DNA from: Pseudomonadota bacterium
Lineage (GTDB): Bacteria; Pseudomonadota; Alphaproteobacteria; Rhizobiales; Rhizobiaceae
DNA: 64,000 nt
Direction: 5' to 3'
Assembly (NCBI GenBank): GCA_023451735.1
Contig: JAEXYH010000011.1
Coordinates: 1-64,000 of the forward strand
Part shown: positions 17,112 through 26,351 of the stretch, piece by piece
How positions within the stretch are numbered: position 1 is the first letter of the stretch
Layout of the letters: each line of letters begins with the position of its first letter
Notes under the pieces: generated by a model
What the model was told of the DNA's origin: nothing
What the model saw: only the letters and a program-made list of their open reading frames with translations
The model's database searches: none
Program-made: the position numbers and the translations under genes

Positions 17112-17888
17112 CTAGCCGTAAGGAGACTGGCAGGCTCTGCGTGGTCCGCCGTCGAAAGGCTGATAGCTGTTATCATCGACACGGTAGGAGCGATAACGCC
17201 CGTGACACCATTCTTCATGGGCGCCCACCGGGACGGCGCTGACGGCTGCCGTATGCTGCTGCATGGTGCCCGAGGCAGGATTCCGGATATCGTCAGAAAC
17301 TAGCCCTGCCTGTTCCGTCGGCATTTCGGAGGCTTCACCAGAAGCAATGTCCGTTTCCGGATCGACGCTTCCCACCGCATCCTCGGCCATAGGGCTCCAT
17401 GGCGACTGGCATTGCTGGCGCTCCACTCCGCCGAAGGGCTGGTAGCTGTTGTCTTCCATGCGATAGGAACGATACCGGTCATAACACCATTCGGCATGGG
17501 CAGGGTCGAGTGCGTCCTGTTGCGATGTTGCGACCTCTGCAGAGGCAGCCATGGACATATCGCCGGAAACAGGACCCGCAGAAGCAAGCTCAGGCAAACT
17601 TTTCGCCGAATCCGCTTCTTCGGTCTGCGCCACGGCAGTCTGCGGATCACCATGCGAAGGAGGTAGTGACGCAAGAGCAGGGATCGCGGCGATCCGCTCA
17701 TAGCTCTGTCTGGCAGGATCGATGGCGACAGGTCGCGACGTCCACAGATCCGGCGTATCCATGTGAGCAAAATGGTGCCGTTCAGGCTCCCGGATCGCAT
17801 ACGCGATCAAAGCCACGCCTGCGACGAATACTGACACGGCGAGGACAAGGCTGCAGACAAGGGGAACGATCGTGCGCACGCTCGGCAT
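17112..17888 (-). CDS. Membrane-anchored protein with two BA14K-like repeats
   Basis: A 258-residue protein. One hydrophobic segment near the N-terminus (IVPLVCSLVLAVSVFVAGVA) is followed by an acidic, low-complexity periplasmic stretch. There are two copies of a module of about 30 residues: first CYDRYRSYRMEDNSYQPF...C near the middle, then CHGRYRSYRVDDNSYQPF...C at the C-terminus. The W-C-x2-R-Y-R-S-Y...Y...C pattern is that of BA14K-family proteins (named for a Brucella immunoreactive antigen), common in Rhizobiales and of unknown function. The start is uncertain: ATG at 17888 is used, with TTG at 17942 as alternative; neither has a clear ribosome site. Confidence 0.7.
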   Translation of the reverse strand: MPSVRTIVPLVCSLVLAVSVFVAGVALIAYAIREPERHHFAHMDTPDLWTSRPVAIDPARQSYERIAAIPALASLPPSHGDPQTAVAQTEEADSAKSLPELASAGPVSGDMSMAASAEVATSQQDALDPAHAEWCYDRYRSYRMEDNSYQPFGGVERQQCQSPWSPMAEDAVGSVDPETDIASGEASEMPTEQAGLVSDDIRNPASGTMQQHTAAVSAVPVGAHEEWCHGRYRSYRVDDNSYQPFDGGPRRACQSPYG

Positions 17889-18002
17889 ACCATTCTGGTT
17901 GGAATTGCCGTAGAAATGCGCTGGCCATACAGGATGTTCCAAACGAAGCAGATTTTTTCTGCTTCCGTTAAACCATTGTCACATCTGCGTTTTAAGAAAA
18001 GA

Positions 18003-18078
<76 letters not shown>

Positions 18079-18245
18079 GTAACCAACCGCCTCAGTGGCC
18101 TGCGCCGTTGGTGTGAAGGGGCGTATAAAGAGCTTCTTTTGGCTTGTCTAGCGGCCAGAATGATTTTCTTTGTGCAACTGCTCAAAAAAATCACTGAGAC
18201 CGTCGAGAAGCCTTGTTTCTCGGGCTTTTGTCCCAGAGCTTTTTT

Positions 18246-19163
18246 TCAGATATGCAGCATGCCTTCCGCCACCTTTACCGCCTGTCCGCCGATACGTGCC
18301 TTGGAAATCTCGCCGCCCTTGGAATCGATATGCAGATGAATGAAGGACGTGCGGCCAATTTCGAGCCCCTGCTCCACGACGAGCGGATGATGACCATCCG
18401 GCAATCCATCAAACTGCTGGATGGCGCCAGCCAGCGCTGCCACGGCAGCACCCGTAGCCGGGTCCTCCCAGATCCGCATATCCGGCGAAAACATCCGCGC
18501 ATGAAATTTAGCCTGATGATGGACACCGCCGCGACAATAGACGTAGGCTGATGCCAGAGCGCCATCCACGAACGGAGCGACCCGCTCCCACAGCGTCGAT
18601 TCAAACTCCAGGTTCTGCACCGTCGCAAGATTGCGCAACGGCACGAGAAGAAACGGCACACCGGCGCTCCAGATCGACAGCGTGTGGTTTTCGAAAGCCA
18701 TATCAGTGGTTTTCACCGTGATTGAATCCGCAATCCCCTCCCGATCGAGCGGGATATCGATCCTGGCCGGGCGCCGCGGAAGCTCGAACTCGGCAAATGT
18801 CGCCTCGCCCCCACGCATCCTTATGGCGCAGCGCACCGAACCGACCTTCTCCTCGAGCACAGACATCAAGTCGAGTTCGGTCACACCTGGCTCGTGATCT
18901 CGCTCGGCGAGAGCTATGGCAGCACCGACCGTCGGATGTCCTGCGAAAGGCAACTCCCTGCCCGGTGTAAAAATACGGATTTTAGCAGCGTGGCCGTTCG
19001 ATTCTGCTGGCCATATGAAGACGGTTTCCGACAGGTTCATTTCACGCGCGATCGCCTGCATGGCCTCGTCCGAAAGCCCTTCTGTGTCGAAAACGACTGC
19101 AAGCGGATTACCGGAAAGTCTCCGGTCGGTGAAAACATCATAGATGGCATAGTGTCTTGCCAC
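18246..19163 (-). CDS. PhzF-family isomerase/epimerase, GTG start
   Basis: Cytoplasmic PhzF/DapF-fold protein, 305 aa. It opens with YAIYDVFTDRRLSGNPLAVV; the catalytic glutamate is E46 in NLSETVF; GRELPFAGHPTVGAA and, near the C-terminus, EDPATGAAVAALA are the two diagnostic loops. Family members isomerise small cyclic or amino acid derivatives; the substrate here is unknown. The start is GTG at 19163, chosen because GGGGAGGAG lies just upstream; the longer reading adds 19 residues not conserved in the family. No phenazine genes are present. The NUDIX gene lies 66 bp upstream on the same strand. Confidence 0.9.
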   Translation of the reverse strand: MARHYAIYDVFTDRRLSGNPLAVVFDTEGLSDEAMQAIAREMNLSETVFIWPAESNGHAAKIRIFTPGRELPFAGHPTVGAAIALAERDHEPGVTELDLMSVLEEKVGSVRCAIRMRGGEATFAEFELPRRPARIDIPLDREGIADSITVKTTDMAFENHTLSIWSAGVPFLLVPLRNLATVQNLEFESTLWERVAPFVDGALASAYVYCRGGVHHQAKFHARMFSPDMRIWEDPATGAAVAALAGAIQQFDGLPDGHHPLVVEQGLEIGRTSFIHLHIDSKGGEISKARIGGQAVKVAEGMLHI

Positions 19164-19229
19164 GCTCTCCTCCCCTTCAAAACCGCGTCGCACCCTGCCC
19201 GACCACGCGTAAGGACGCAAGGCTACAGG

Positions 19230-19964
19230 CTAACTCTGTACGCTAGCGAAAAACCAGTCCAGGATCGGCAGCATCAACGGATTGTAATTGTGGGCCGTCG
19301 CATCCGCAGACCGGATGACGACAACGCCATCTATCTCCTGCTCGTGATCATGCGGCATATGAGCCTCGATGCGGGCTGTGAGCTCGGCGGATGTCACCGG
19401 AAAGCGATAAAGTCTGAAAATGACGATCCGGTTGTCCTTGTGGCTGGCGTAGAAATGCGGATCGGCCTCAGCCTCGGAAAGCTCCAGCCCTGTCTCCTCG
19501 CGGACCTCACGCACCATATTGCCCGCCAGATCGAGCTTTCCATCGACGATATCACTGAGGTCGAGCGAGCCGGCCGCGCAATAGACCTGGCCGGGATTGG
19601 CTGTGCGGTCACTCATGCGGATGGCAATGATGGCGCCGTCGGAAGAGACAAGCACGGGGAAGCCGAACAGATGCAGTGCCCCTTCGGGATTGTGCTGCTT
19701 TCGCCACCACAGAAGCGTCGAATAGGGTATGACATGCGCCACGCCCCGAATGACACCTTCGTCGAAGGTGAGATTCCGCTGCAACACCATCTGACCGTTG
19801 AAGAGATGCGGGTTGGCTTGCGATTCCCTTGCCCAGTTTGCCTCGATTTCAGGCCGATGCGCCACGTAAAGCGGATGCGGACCATCCGCGACCGAAAGAT
19901 CGAAGGCATCGACGCGAGTGGGGCTTGTCGGAGGCGGCCAGATGCCGGCAGGCTTAGATGTCAT
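19230..19964 (-). CDS. NUDIX hydrolase
   Basis: A 244-residue NUDIX protein. The core box REVREETGLEL (mid-to-late part) matches REUXEEXGU, although the upstream Gly and Glu of the full 23-residue Nudix box are not in the canonical positions, so the metal site may be unusual. The N-terminal half is a separate region that begins PPPTSPTRVDAFDLSV and contains WWRKQHNPEGALHLFGFPV. The ATG at 19964 overlaps the TGA of the upstream EEP gene (ATGA), which indicates translational coupling. The substrate is probably a nucleoside diphosphate derivative, but it cannot be specified. Confidence 0.85.
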   Translation of the reverse strand: MTSKPAGIWPPPTSPTRVDAFDLSVADGPHPLYVAHRPEIEANWARESQANPHLFNGQMVLQRNLTFDEGVIRGVAHVIPYSTLLWWRKQHNPEGALHLFGFPVLVSSDGAIIAIRMSDRTANPGQVYCAAGSLDLSDIVDGKLDLAGNMVREVREETGLELSEAEADPHFYASHKDNRIVIFRLYRFPVTSAELTARIEAHMPHDHEQEIDGVVVIRSADATAHNYNPLMLPILDWFFASVQS

Positions 19965-21070
19965 GAAAGGTTCAGCTCCACAACCACAGGGCAATGATCC
20001 GACGCCTTGGGTCGGTCCCAGCCGATACGCGGATAGCGCTCGACCTCCTGGCCCGGCGGAAAGACGGTGCGGAACGGCTGGCCGTTGCGAATCACGTCCG
20101 GTACGGCGGATGGATTGCTCTCGGCTAGCGCCGGCGACAGCCAGATATAATCCAGCTGGCAGAGATGCTGCTCCTGCGGCCCACGGGCATGGTAGAGCGT
20201 CCAGCGATCCATCACATCGCGACGGGTCATGACGTTATGCGCGAAACCGTCATGACTGAAGACGTCGAGCGCACTTGCCTCTTCCCTCACCGGCTCGAAC
20301 TGATAACCCGAGCGGCGGTTGCCGATCACCTTCACCCGCTCCTGATAATCATTCATGTCGCCACAGATGGCGAAATTCATCCGGCCGGTATCATCCGCAC
20401 CAAACCTCTTCTCGATGATATGCCGCACGGCCTTCGCCTCTGCGCTGCGCAGCGCCATCGTGCCGATACGCCCGTCCCTGTTGTCACGCGCATTGCCCAT
20501 CGATTTGAAATGCACGACATAAAGCGACAAGGGCCTTCCGCCGATCCTCAAGTCCAGTTCCAGGCAGTCGCGCTTGAAGATCTTGTCGGTTGGACGGTTG
20601 GTGAGCGACAGTTCGTCGTTGAACAGATCCAGGTCCTGATAGGTCAGCATGGCGTGGCTGCGCACGTCGAGAACCTCGATCTTCTGACCGCTTCGCGTCT
20701 CCTCCCGCATCAGTACGGCAACATCGATGCCGCGCCCGTCATTACCCTCGACCAGAAATTTCTGCAGGTAGCCGTTGCCAACCATGCGGTAGAGATATCC
20801 GTATTCAAAGGCCTGCAGCGCCGGCATGTTGTCGACTTCCTGCAGGCATAAAATATCGGCATCCGCATCGGCGATGGCGAGCGCGGAAAGCTGGCGGGTG
20901 TCATCCGTCTCGGCGATCAGTCGGGCCTGCTCAAGCTGCTCGTATTCCTGTTTGCTGCCCACTTCGAACAGCCGCAACACCCGGTCCTGACGCAACTGGT
21001 TGCGCCAGCCGGAAAAATCGAAGCGTGTCATCAGGTTTTCGATATTGAAGGTGCCGAGACGAAGAGACAT
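19961..21070 (-). CDS. Endonuclease/exonuclease/phosphatase (EEP) family protein
   Basis: A 369-residue member of the DNase I-like EEP fold. Motifs in order: LGTFNIENL (metal/phosphate site, near residue 5), LCLQEVDN (catalytic Glu, about 75), VVHFKS, CGDMND (Asp/Asn pair) and the terminal SDHCPVVVEL (catalytic His). It could cleave DNA/RNA or a phosphoester; the family is broad. No signal peptide is seen, so it probably acts in the cytoplasm. It overlaps the NUDIX gene by 4 bp, making a two-gene unit in which both products hydrolyse phosphorylated substrates. A hairpin lies upstream, before the ABC operon end. Confidence 0.85.
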   Translation of the reverse strand: MSLRLGTFNIENLMTRFDFSGWRNQLRQDRVLRLFEVGSKQEYEQLEQARLIAETDDTRQLSALAIADADADILCLQEVDNMPALQAFEYGYLYRMVGNGYLQKFLVEGNDGRGIDVAVLMREETRSGQKIEVLDVRSHAMLTYQDLDLFNDELSLTNRPTDKIFKRDCLELDLRIGGRPLSLYVVHFKSMGNARDNRDGRIGTMALRSAEAKAVRHIIEKRFGADDTGRMNFAICGDMNDYQERVKVIGNRRSGYQFEPVREEASALDVFSHDGFAHNVMTRRDVMDRWTLYHARGPQEQHLCQLDYIWLSPALAESNPSAVPDVIRNGQPFRTVFPPGQEVERYPRIGWDRPKASDHCPVVVELNLS

Positions 21071-21099
21071 GCATGTTTCCTTATTTCGCGCGGCACCTT

Positions 21100-21122
21100 A
21101 GCCAGCCGAAATATGGCTGGCT
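21100..21122. repeat. Hairpin between the ABC importer operon and the EEP gene
   Basis: AGCCAGCC (21100-21107), 7-nt loop, GGCTGGCT (21115-21122): a perfect 8-bp stem downstream of the ABC ATPase stop on the transcribed minus strand. There is no U-tract, so it may act as a 3' stability element or a weak terminator. Confidence 0.5.
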
Positions 21123-21183
21123 ACCGCCCGATGCAAAAACCGACACCGGTTTTCGGCAGGCGGACTGAGCAGACCCAAAAGTG

Positions 21184-22212
21184 CTACAGCCTCCAGGCAG
21201 AGCGGATGACGATCGAAACCATGTCCCCTACATTGACCGGCTGGCGGCTGAAGGCACGAATAACCTGCTCGTCACCGAGCGTCAGCTTGAGCGCATATCG
21301 TTCGCCTTCGAAAAGGACGGAGATCACACGAGCCGGCACGCCTTCCCCGGCGATCTCGACATCCTGCGGCCGGACAAGAATGTCAGCGGGTTCGCTGCTC
21401 TGAGACTGCACAAGCAGAGCCTGCAGCGTTTCCCAATCCAGCAGACGATTTTCACCACACGCTGCCGGCCATTTGACGATGGCACCCTGCCCGACCAGAC
21501 CGCCGACCAGCCGTCCCTCGGGCCGTGCATAGATTTCCTGCGGGCTGGCGACCTGTAGAAGCCGGCCTTCCGACATCACGGCAACATCGGTTGCCAGCGC
21601 CATCGCCTCGGCCTGATCGTGGGTGACGTAGATCATCGTTGCGCCGGACCGCAGATGGAATTCCCGAAAAGTCTCTTCCATCTCCTGTCGCAGATGCCGG
21701 TCGAGATTGGCGAGCGGCTCGTCGAGCAGCACCACATCCGGTTCCGTCACCAGGCATCGCGCCAGCGCCACCCGCTGCCGCTGGCCACCGGAGAGATCGG
21801 CAGGCCGGCGATCCGCATAGGCTTCGAGACGCACTGCAGCCAGCGCCTCCTGGATCTTATTTCGACGTCTCTCACCGGTGACACCGCGCACCTTCAAGGG
21901 ATAACCGACATTGTCGGCAACGCTCATATGCGGCCACAGGGCGTAGGACTGGAATACCATCGCCATGTTGCGATGCTCCGGCGCCACCATCTCGCTGGCA
22001 TCGGCCAGAACCCGATCGCCGAGCAGGATAGAGCCGTCGGTCGGCTGCTCGAAGCCTGCGATCATGCGCAGAACGGTGGTCTTGCCACAGCCGGATGGTC
22101 CCAGCAGCGCGAGAAACCCGCCGTCGCGCACTTCCAGCGATACATCGTTGACAGCCGGACGGCCGCCGGTTTCGAATGCCTTGGACAGGCGGTTGAGGAT
22201 CAGCTTCGCCAC
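21184..22212 (-). CDS. ABC importer ATPase (FbpC/AfuC/PotA-type)
   Basis: A 342-residue ATPase powering the adjacent importer. Walker A GPSGCGKTT, Q-loop FQSYALWPHMSV, signature LSGGQRQRVALARCL and Walker B VVLLDEPLANLD are all intact, followed by the H-loop YVTHDQAEAMA. A C-terminal TOBE-like regulatory domain (after residue 240, VRPQDVEIAGEGV) is typical of Fe(III)/spermidine/phosphonate importers. It overlaps the permease gene by 13 bp, so the two are translationally coupled. It works on the inner face of the membrane. The Fe(III)-type assignment rests on the fused permease and the binding protein. Confidence 0.9.
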   Translation of the reverse strand: MAKLILNRLSKAFETGGRPAVNDVSLEVRDGGFLALLGPSGCGKTTVLRMIAGFEQPTDGSILLGDRVLADASEMVAPEHRNMAMVFQSYALWPHMSVADNVGYPLKVRGVTGERRRNKIQEALAAVRLEAYADRRPADLSGGQRQRVALARCLVTEPDVVLLDEPLANLDRHLRQEMEETFREFHLRSGATMIYVTHDQAEAMALATDVAVMSEGRLLQVASPQEIYARPEGRLVGGLVGQGAIVKWPAACGENRLLDWETLQALLVQSQSSEPADILVRPQDVEIAGEGVPARVISVLFEGERYALKLTLGDEQVIRAFSRQPVNVGDMVSIVIRSAWRL

Positions 22213-23894
22213 GGTACCACACCTTTCGGCAGTCGTTTCGCCATCAGTTCCAGCACCAGCATCATCGCAATCACCATGATGACCACGAGGACGGAAAGCG
22301 CTGCAGCGAGATTGAAACTGCCGCTGTCATCGAGATTGTAGATCGCCACGCCGAGCGTCTGCGTGCCGGCCGACCATAAAATGGCCGAAACGGTGAGCTC
22401 GTTGCAGGCAATGAGAAAGACGAGAATAACCGACGCGCCCGCCGCCGGCGCCACCAGCGGCACGACGATATCGATCAACCGCCGCCCGAAGCCTGCGCCG
22501 GAAAGCCGTGCCGCCTCTTCCAGCGACGGATCGAGCTGCCGAAACGCACTCACCACGGGCTTCAGGCTGACCGCGAAGAAGCTCGAGAAATAAGCGATCA
22601 GAATGATCCAGATCGTGCCGTAAATCGAAATCCCGATGATCGGGATCGGGGCTGCGAACACAAGGATCAGCGCAACCGCGAGCACGATGCCCGGCAGCGC
22701 ATAGGGGATCTCCGCCAGTGCCGATAGAACCGGCGCCAGACCGCTTTTGCTGCGGACGAGATAATATCCCGTCAACACCGTCACCACCAGGAGACCGAGC
22801 GCGGTCGCGAGTGACAACGTCACGGAGTTGAAGAAGGCCGTGCGGGTGATCGCCTGGCGGAACAGCACTTCGCGATAGGCGTCGAGCGTCGCGGTTGCGG
22901 GCGTCAGCGGCACGCCATAGGCCGGCGCCAGCGAGCTTGCGATGAGTGCCGTCAGCGGCATGACCAGCGTGATGAAGATTGCCAGCCAAAGCACCAACTC
23001 ACCAATAAGGCGCCAGTTGCGAAGCCGGAACATCGCCACCTGCCCCGAAAGGCCTATGACGCGGTAGTCGCGGCCACGCAGCACGCGTTCCTCGACCGTC
23101 AGGCCGATAACCGAAAGGATGGCGATGAGACCCGAAAGCAGCGACACATCGGCAAAGGTACCGGGGCCGAAAGCAGCGAATTTCGTGTAGATCAACGTCG
23201 GCAGCGTATAGATCGAAGCCGGAATGCCGAGGATCGCCGGAATGCCGAAATTGCCCACGCAGGAAACGAAAGCAATTGCCGCGCCGGCAACGAAACCGGG
23301 AAGCGACAGCGGCAGGATGATATCCTTCAGCACCTGCCACGAGGAAGCCCCTGAAAGCCGGGCCGCCTCGACGCCGTCCCGCGGCAACGCGAGGAGACCG
23401 GCGCGCAGCGACAGGAACACGAGCGGTGCATTCTGCACGCCATAAAGCAGCGCGATGCCACCGATCGAGTAAAGCGGCTGCGGCGACCCCAGTGGCGGTG
23501 CCATGCCGATCGCCTTCAGGAGCGCGCTCGACGGGCCAGTCATGCCGATCCAGGCAAGCGCCGTCACCTGCGGTGGGATCATTGTCGGAAGCATGAAGAG
23601 GAAACCGAGAGCCGTCTTGCCGCGCACGTCGAACAGCGTCAGCAACAGCGCAAAACCGCCGCCGAGAATGACGGCCGCGATCATGCCGAAGAATGACGTT
23701 GTCAGCGTATCATAGACCGCCTGCCACACGGCCGGATCGGACAGCAATTCGCGGGCGCCGCCCTGGAAGGCAGATGAAACGCCGGTCATGGCAAGCCTTC
23801 CGAGCGGCAAGACGCTCAGGAAGAAGATCACCACGACGACAAAGGAAAACAGCCAGCGGGGCTGGCTGTCTCCTCGATTCTGAGATCGGAACAT
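22200..23894 (-). CDS. ABC importer permease, two fused transmembrane domains (FbpB-type)
   Basis: A 564-residue permease with about twelve helices. It is an internal duplication of two BPD_transp_1 domains: the first EAA-like loop reads GVEAARLSGASSWQVLKDIILP, the second LEEAARLSGAGFGRRLIDIVVP. One polypeptide therefore supplies both halves of the channel, as in FbpB/AfuB/ThiP-type importers. A gap of 11 bp separates it from the binding-protein gene and 13 bp of overlap joins it to the ATPase gene, so SBP-permease-ATPase form one operon. The substrate is probably Fe(III) or a small organic anion; the sequence does not decide. Confidence 0.9.
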   Translation of the reverse strand: MFRSQNRGDSQPRWLFSFVVVVIFFLSVLPLGRLAMTGVSSAFQGGARELLSDPAVWQAVYDTLTTSFFGMIAAVILGGGFALLLTLFDVRGKTALGFLFMLPTMIPPQVTALAWIGMTGPSSALLKAIGMAPPLGSPQPLYSIGGIALLYGVQNAPLVFLSLRAGLLALPRDGVEAARLSGASSWQVLKDIILPLSLPGFVAGAAIAFVSCVGNFGIPAILGIPASIYTLPTLIYTKFAAFGPGTFADVSLLSGLIAILSVIGLTVEERVLRGRDYRVIGLSGQVAMFRLRNWRLIGELVLWLAIFITLVMPLTALIASSLAPAYGVPLTPATATLDAYREVLFRQAITRTAFFNSVTLSLATALGLLVVTVLTGYYLVRSKSGLAPVLSALAEIPYALPGIVLAVALILVFAAPIPIIGISIYGTIWIILIAYFSSFFAVSLKPVVSAFRQLDPSLEEAARLSGAGFGRRLIDIVVPLVAPAAGASVILVFLIACNELTVSAILWSAGTQTLGVAIYNLDDSGSFNLAAALSVLVVIMVIAMMLVLELMAKRLPKGVVPWRS

Positions 23895-23905
23895 CAGGCT
23901 TTATA

Positions 23906-24886
23906 TCAGCCCTTGGTGCCAAAGATATCGGAGAAGGTCTTGACGTCCTTTTCCGAGTTCTTCAGCGCTTCGGCAGCATTGAGCGGCAGAACCTTGATTT
24001 CGCTGCGAGCCGGATAGCCGGCCGGCAGGTCGATGCCGTTACGGGCCGGGATGTAGCCAAGGCCGGCTGCGATCTTCTGGCCGTTTTCCGACAGAAGATA
24101 ATCGATGAACTTCTTGGCATTGTCCTGGTGCTTGGTCGACGACAGGATCGCGGCCGGCTCGGTGACGGCGGAAACACCTTCCTTCGGGAAGACGAATTCG
24201 ACCGGAGCGCCCTTGGCCTTTTCGCGAATCGGCATGTAATCGACAACGACGCCATAAGCCTTTTCGCCGGAAGCGACAGCCTTCAGAACGCCACCGTTAC
24301 CACCTGCGGCAACAGCACCGTTATCCTTCAGCTGCTTGTAATAATCCCAGCCGAGACCGTCGACGGCAGCAAGCGTCTGGGCATGGATCAGGGCAGCACC
24401 CGAAGCAACCGGGCTCGGCATGGTGACGAGGCCCTTGGCTTCCGGCTTGGCCAGATCGGCCCAGCTCGTCGGCTTCATGGCAGCCTGGGTGTTGTACATG
24501 ATGCCGGTGGTGATCAGCTTGGTCGAATAGTAGTAGCCGTCAGCATCGTAGAGCGAAGCGTCGAAATTCTTGGCTTCCGGCGACTTGTAGGCGAGCAGCT
24601 GGCCGGCGGCCTTCATGCGCTCGAAAGTGACGGTGTCTGCGATCAGCAGCACGTCCGCGACCGGATTGCCGGCAGCGATTTCTGCGTTGAGCTTCGCCAT
24701 GATCTGCGGAGTTCCGTCACGCACCCACTCGACATCGACGCCCGGATTGGCGGCCTTGAAGCCGTCGATCGTCGCCTGCGCATCGGCATTCGGCTGGCTG
24801 GTATAGATGACGAGATCGGCAGCATTGGCAACGCCGGCGAGACCGAGCGCAACAAGCGCCGTGAAGGTGGAGAGAAGCTTTTTCAT
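23906..24886 (-). CDS. Periplasmic substrate-binding protein, iron(III)/SBP_bac family
   Basis: A 326-residue secreted binding protein. The signal peptide is MKKLLSTFTALVALGLAGVANA with cleavage before ADLVIYTSQPN. The mature body has the cluster-D look of FbpA/AfuA: YTSQPNADAQATIDGF near the start, EWVRDGTPQIMAKL, DADGYYYSTKLI with a Tyr cluster that could bind metal, and NAKKFIDYLLSENGQKI near the C-terminus. Iron ligation cannot be confirmed; AEP or thiamine-type substrates are possible. I chose MKKLL (24886); MTTMKK (24895) is equally possible. It is first in the SBP-permease-ATPase operon. A terminator-like hairpin lies about 90 bp upstream. Confidence 0.85.
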   Translation of the reverse strand: MKKLLSTFTALVALGLAGVANAADLVIYTSQPNADAQATIDGFKAANPGVDVEWVRDGTPQIMAKLNAEIAAGNPVADVLLIADTVTFERMKAAGQLLAYKSPEAKNFDASLYDADGYYYSTKLITTGIMYNTQAAMKPTSWADLAKPEAKGLVTMPSPVASGAALIHAQTLAAVDGLGWDYYKQLKDNGAVAAGGNGGVLKAVASGEKAYGVVVDYMPIREKAKGAPVEFVFPKEGVSAVTEPAAILSSTKHQDNAKKFIDYLLSENGQKIAAGLGYIPARNGIDLPAGYPARSEIKVLPLNAAEALKNSEKDVKTFSDIFGTKG

Positions 24887-24976
24887 CGTGGTCATCCAGT
24901 TTGAGATGACGCGCTTAAACACATATACATTGACACTCATGTGACAACGATTGACGTCCAGGTAAAGATTAAAAAC

Positions 24977-25010
24977 AAAAGGGCGGAAACTCGAGTTTTC
25001 CGCCCTTTTT
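24977..25010. terminator. Bidirectional intrinsic terminator after the aminotransferase gene
   Basis: GGGCGGAAA (24981-24989), 7-nt loop, TTTCCGCCC (24997-25005), with A-tract before and T-tract after, so U-tracts occur on both strands. It lies 23 bp past the aminotransferase stop on the minus strand and insulates the ABC operon. Confidence 0.88.
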
Positions 25011-25032
25011 AGTTTGTGAATACGAGTAACAA

Positions 25033-26277
25033 TCAGATGATCGGCAGGCTTTCGTGCTCGCTGGCCGAGGCATTGGCGATCAGACGTCCAAGCCGCTTGA
25101 TGCCTTCGTCGATCATCTGGTCATTAGCGCAGGAGAAAGAGACGCGCAGCGTATTGGCATTGCTGCCGTCCGCATAAAATGCCTTGCCCGGCACGAAGGC
25201 GACCTTTTCCGTCGCCAGCGATTTCGCCAGAAGCTCGGCGCCATCCATATGCTCGGGAAGCGTGATCCAGACGAACATGCCACCTTCCGGCTTCGTCCAG
25301 CTTGTGCCGTTCGGCATGTATTTTCCAAGCGCCGAAAGCATGGCGTTGCGGCGGCCGCTATAGACCTGCTTGATCTTGGCGACCTGCTCGGCAAACCCGC
25401 GCGATGCCACGTGTTCGACGGCGATCTGGTTGATCGTCGAGGAATGCAGATCGGCCGCCTGTTTCATCAGAACCAGCTTGCGAATGACCGGCATCGCGGC
25501 AATGACGAAGCCGACACGCAGACCCGGCGCCAGCGTCTTCGAAAAGCTGCCGCTGTATATCGTGCGGGTATTTTCGATGCCGCCTTTGCGCGCGATGTCC
25601 AGCGCCAAAATCGGCGGGATCGCCTCGCCATCGAAGCGCAGGTTTTGATAGGCTGCGTCTTCGAGGATTGCTATATCCAGCTCATCCGCCAGCGCCAAAA
25701 GTTTTTCACGGCCTGCAAGGTCGATCGTTTCGCCGGTCGGGTTGGAGAAGTCGGCAGACAGATAGGCGAACTTGACCGAACCACCCAGCCTAGACGCCGT
25801 ATCGCGATAGGCATCCGGCGTCCGGTTGCCATTCAGCGAAAGCTGATCGTAGTTCGGCTCATAGGCGTTGAACGCAGACAGCGCGCCGAGATAGGTCGGC
25901 CAGGTGACCAGCGCCGTATCCTTCGGCGACAGGAAAAGCTTGCCGAGATAATCCAGCGCCTGCTGCGAACCCGACGTGATGAAAACGTTGTCGGCGGAAC
26001 AGTCGATACCGATTTTTGCAACATCCTCGACGATCCAGTCCCGCAGCGGCTTGTAACCTTCGCTGACGGAATACTGTAGGGCCGAGTTCACCTGCGCGCC
26101 GGAAAAGATATCGGCATAGGCCGCCTTGAACTCTTCCGCCGGGAATAATGCCGGATCGGGAATGCCACCGGCAAATGAGATGATGTCGGGCTGTTCGAGC
26201 AGTTTCAGCAGCTCGCGAATCTCAGAAGCCTTCATGCGGCTGGAGCGCGTTGCGAATATATGTTCCCAATCCAACAT
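25033..26277 (-). CDS. PLP-dependent aminotransferase (class I, LysN/Aro8-like)
   Basis: A 414-residue fold-type I aminotransferase. The N-terminus MLDWEHIFATRSSRMKASEI and FAGGIPDPALFP match the 2-aminoadipate/aromatic aminotransferase group. TSGSQQALDYLGKLFLS is the PLP phosphate site, FSNPTGETI holds the Asn/Pro pair and YSGSFSKTLAPGLRVGF holds the Schiff-base lysine. It transfers amino groups between an amino acid and 2-oxoglutarate; substrate range is probably broad. It is divergent from fucU across 200 bp that contains a perfect inverted repeat overlapping a likely promoter. It is monocistronic, with a bidirectional terminator. Confidence 0.9.
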   Translation of the reverse strand: MLDWEHIFATRSSRMKASEIRELLKLLEQPDIISFAGGIPDPALFPAEEFKAAYADIFSGAQVNSALQYSVSEGYKPLRDWIVEDVAKIGIDCSADNVFITSGSQQALDYLGKLFLSPKDTALVTWPTYLGALSAFNAYEPNYDQLSLNGNRTPDAYRDTASRLGGSVKFAYLSADFSNPTGETIDLAGREKLLALADELDIAILEDAAYQNLRFDGEAIPPILALDIARKGGIENTRTIYSGSFSKTLAPGLRVGFVIAAMPVIRKLVLMKQAADLHSSTINQIAVEHVASRGFAEQVAKIKQVYSGRRNAMLSALGKYMPNGTSWTKPEGGMFVWITLPEHMDGAELLAKSLATEKVAFVPGKAFYADGSNANTLRVSFSCANDQMIDEGIKRLGRLIANASASEHESLPII

Positions 26278-26332
26278 GGGATGTTTCCTCTTATTTCAAT
26301 TTTGTTGCCGTTGCATTTACAGAAATTCCGAC

Positions 26333-26351
26333 AGGTCAGCAATACTGACCT
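26333..26351. promoter_or_regulatory. Inverted-repeat operator candidate before the aminotransferase gene
   Basis: AGGTCAG (26333-26339), spacer CAATA, CTGACCT (26345-26351): a perfect 7-5-7 inverted repeat 56 bp upstream of the aminotransferase ATG. On the minus strand it overlaps TTGCTG, the -35 of a possible promoter (TTGCTG-N17-TAAATG), as a repressor site would. The cognate regulator is not in the window. Confidence 0.5.
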
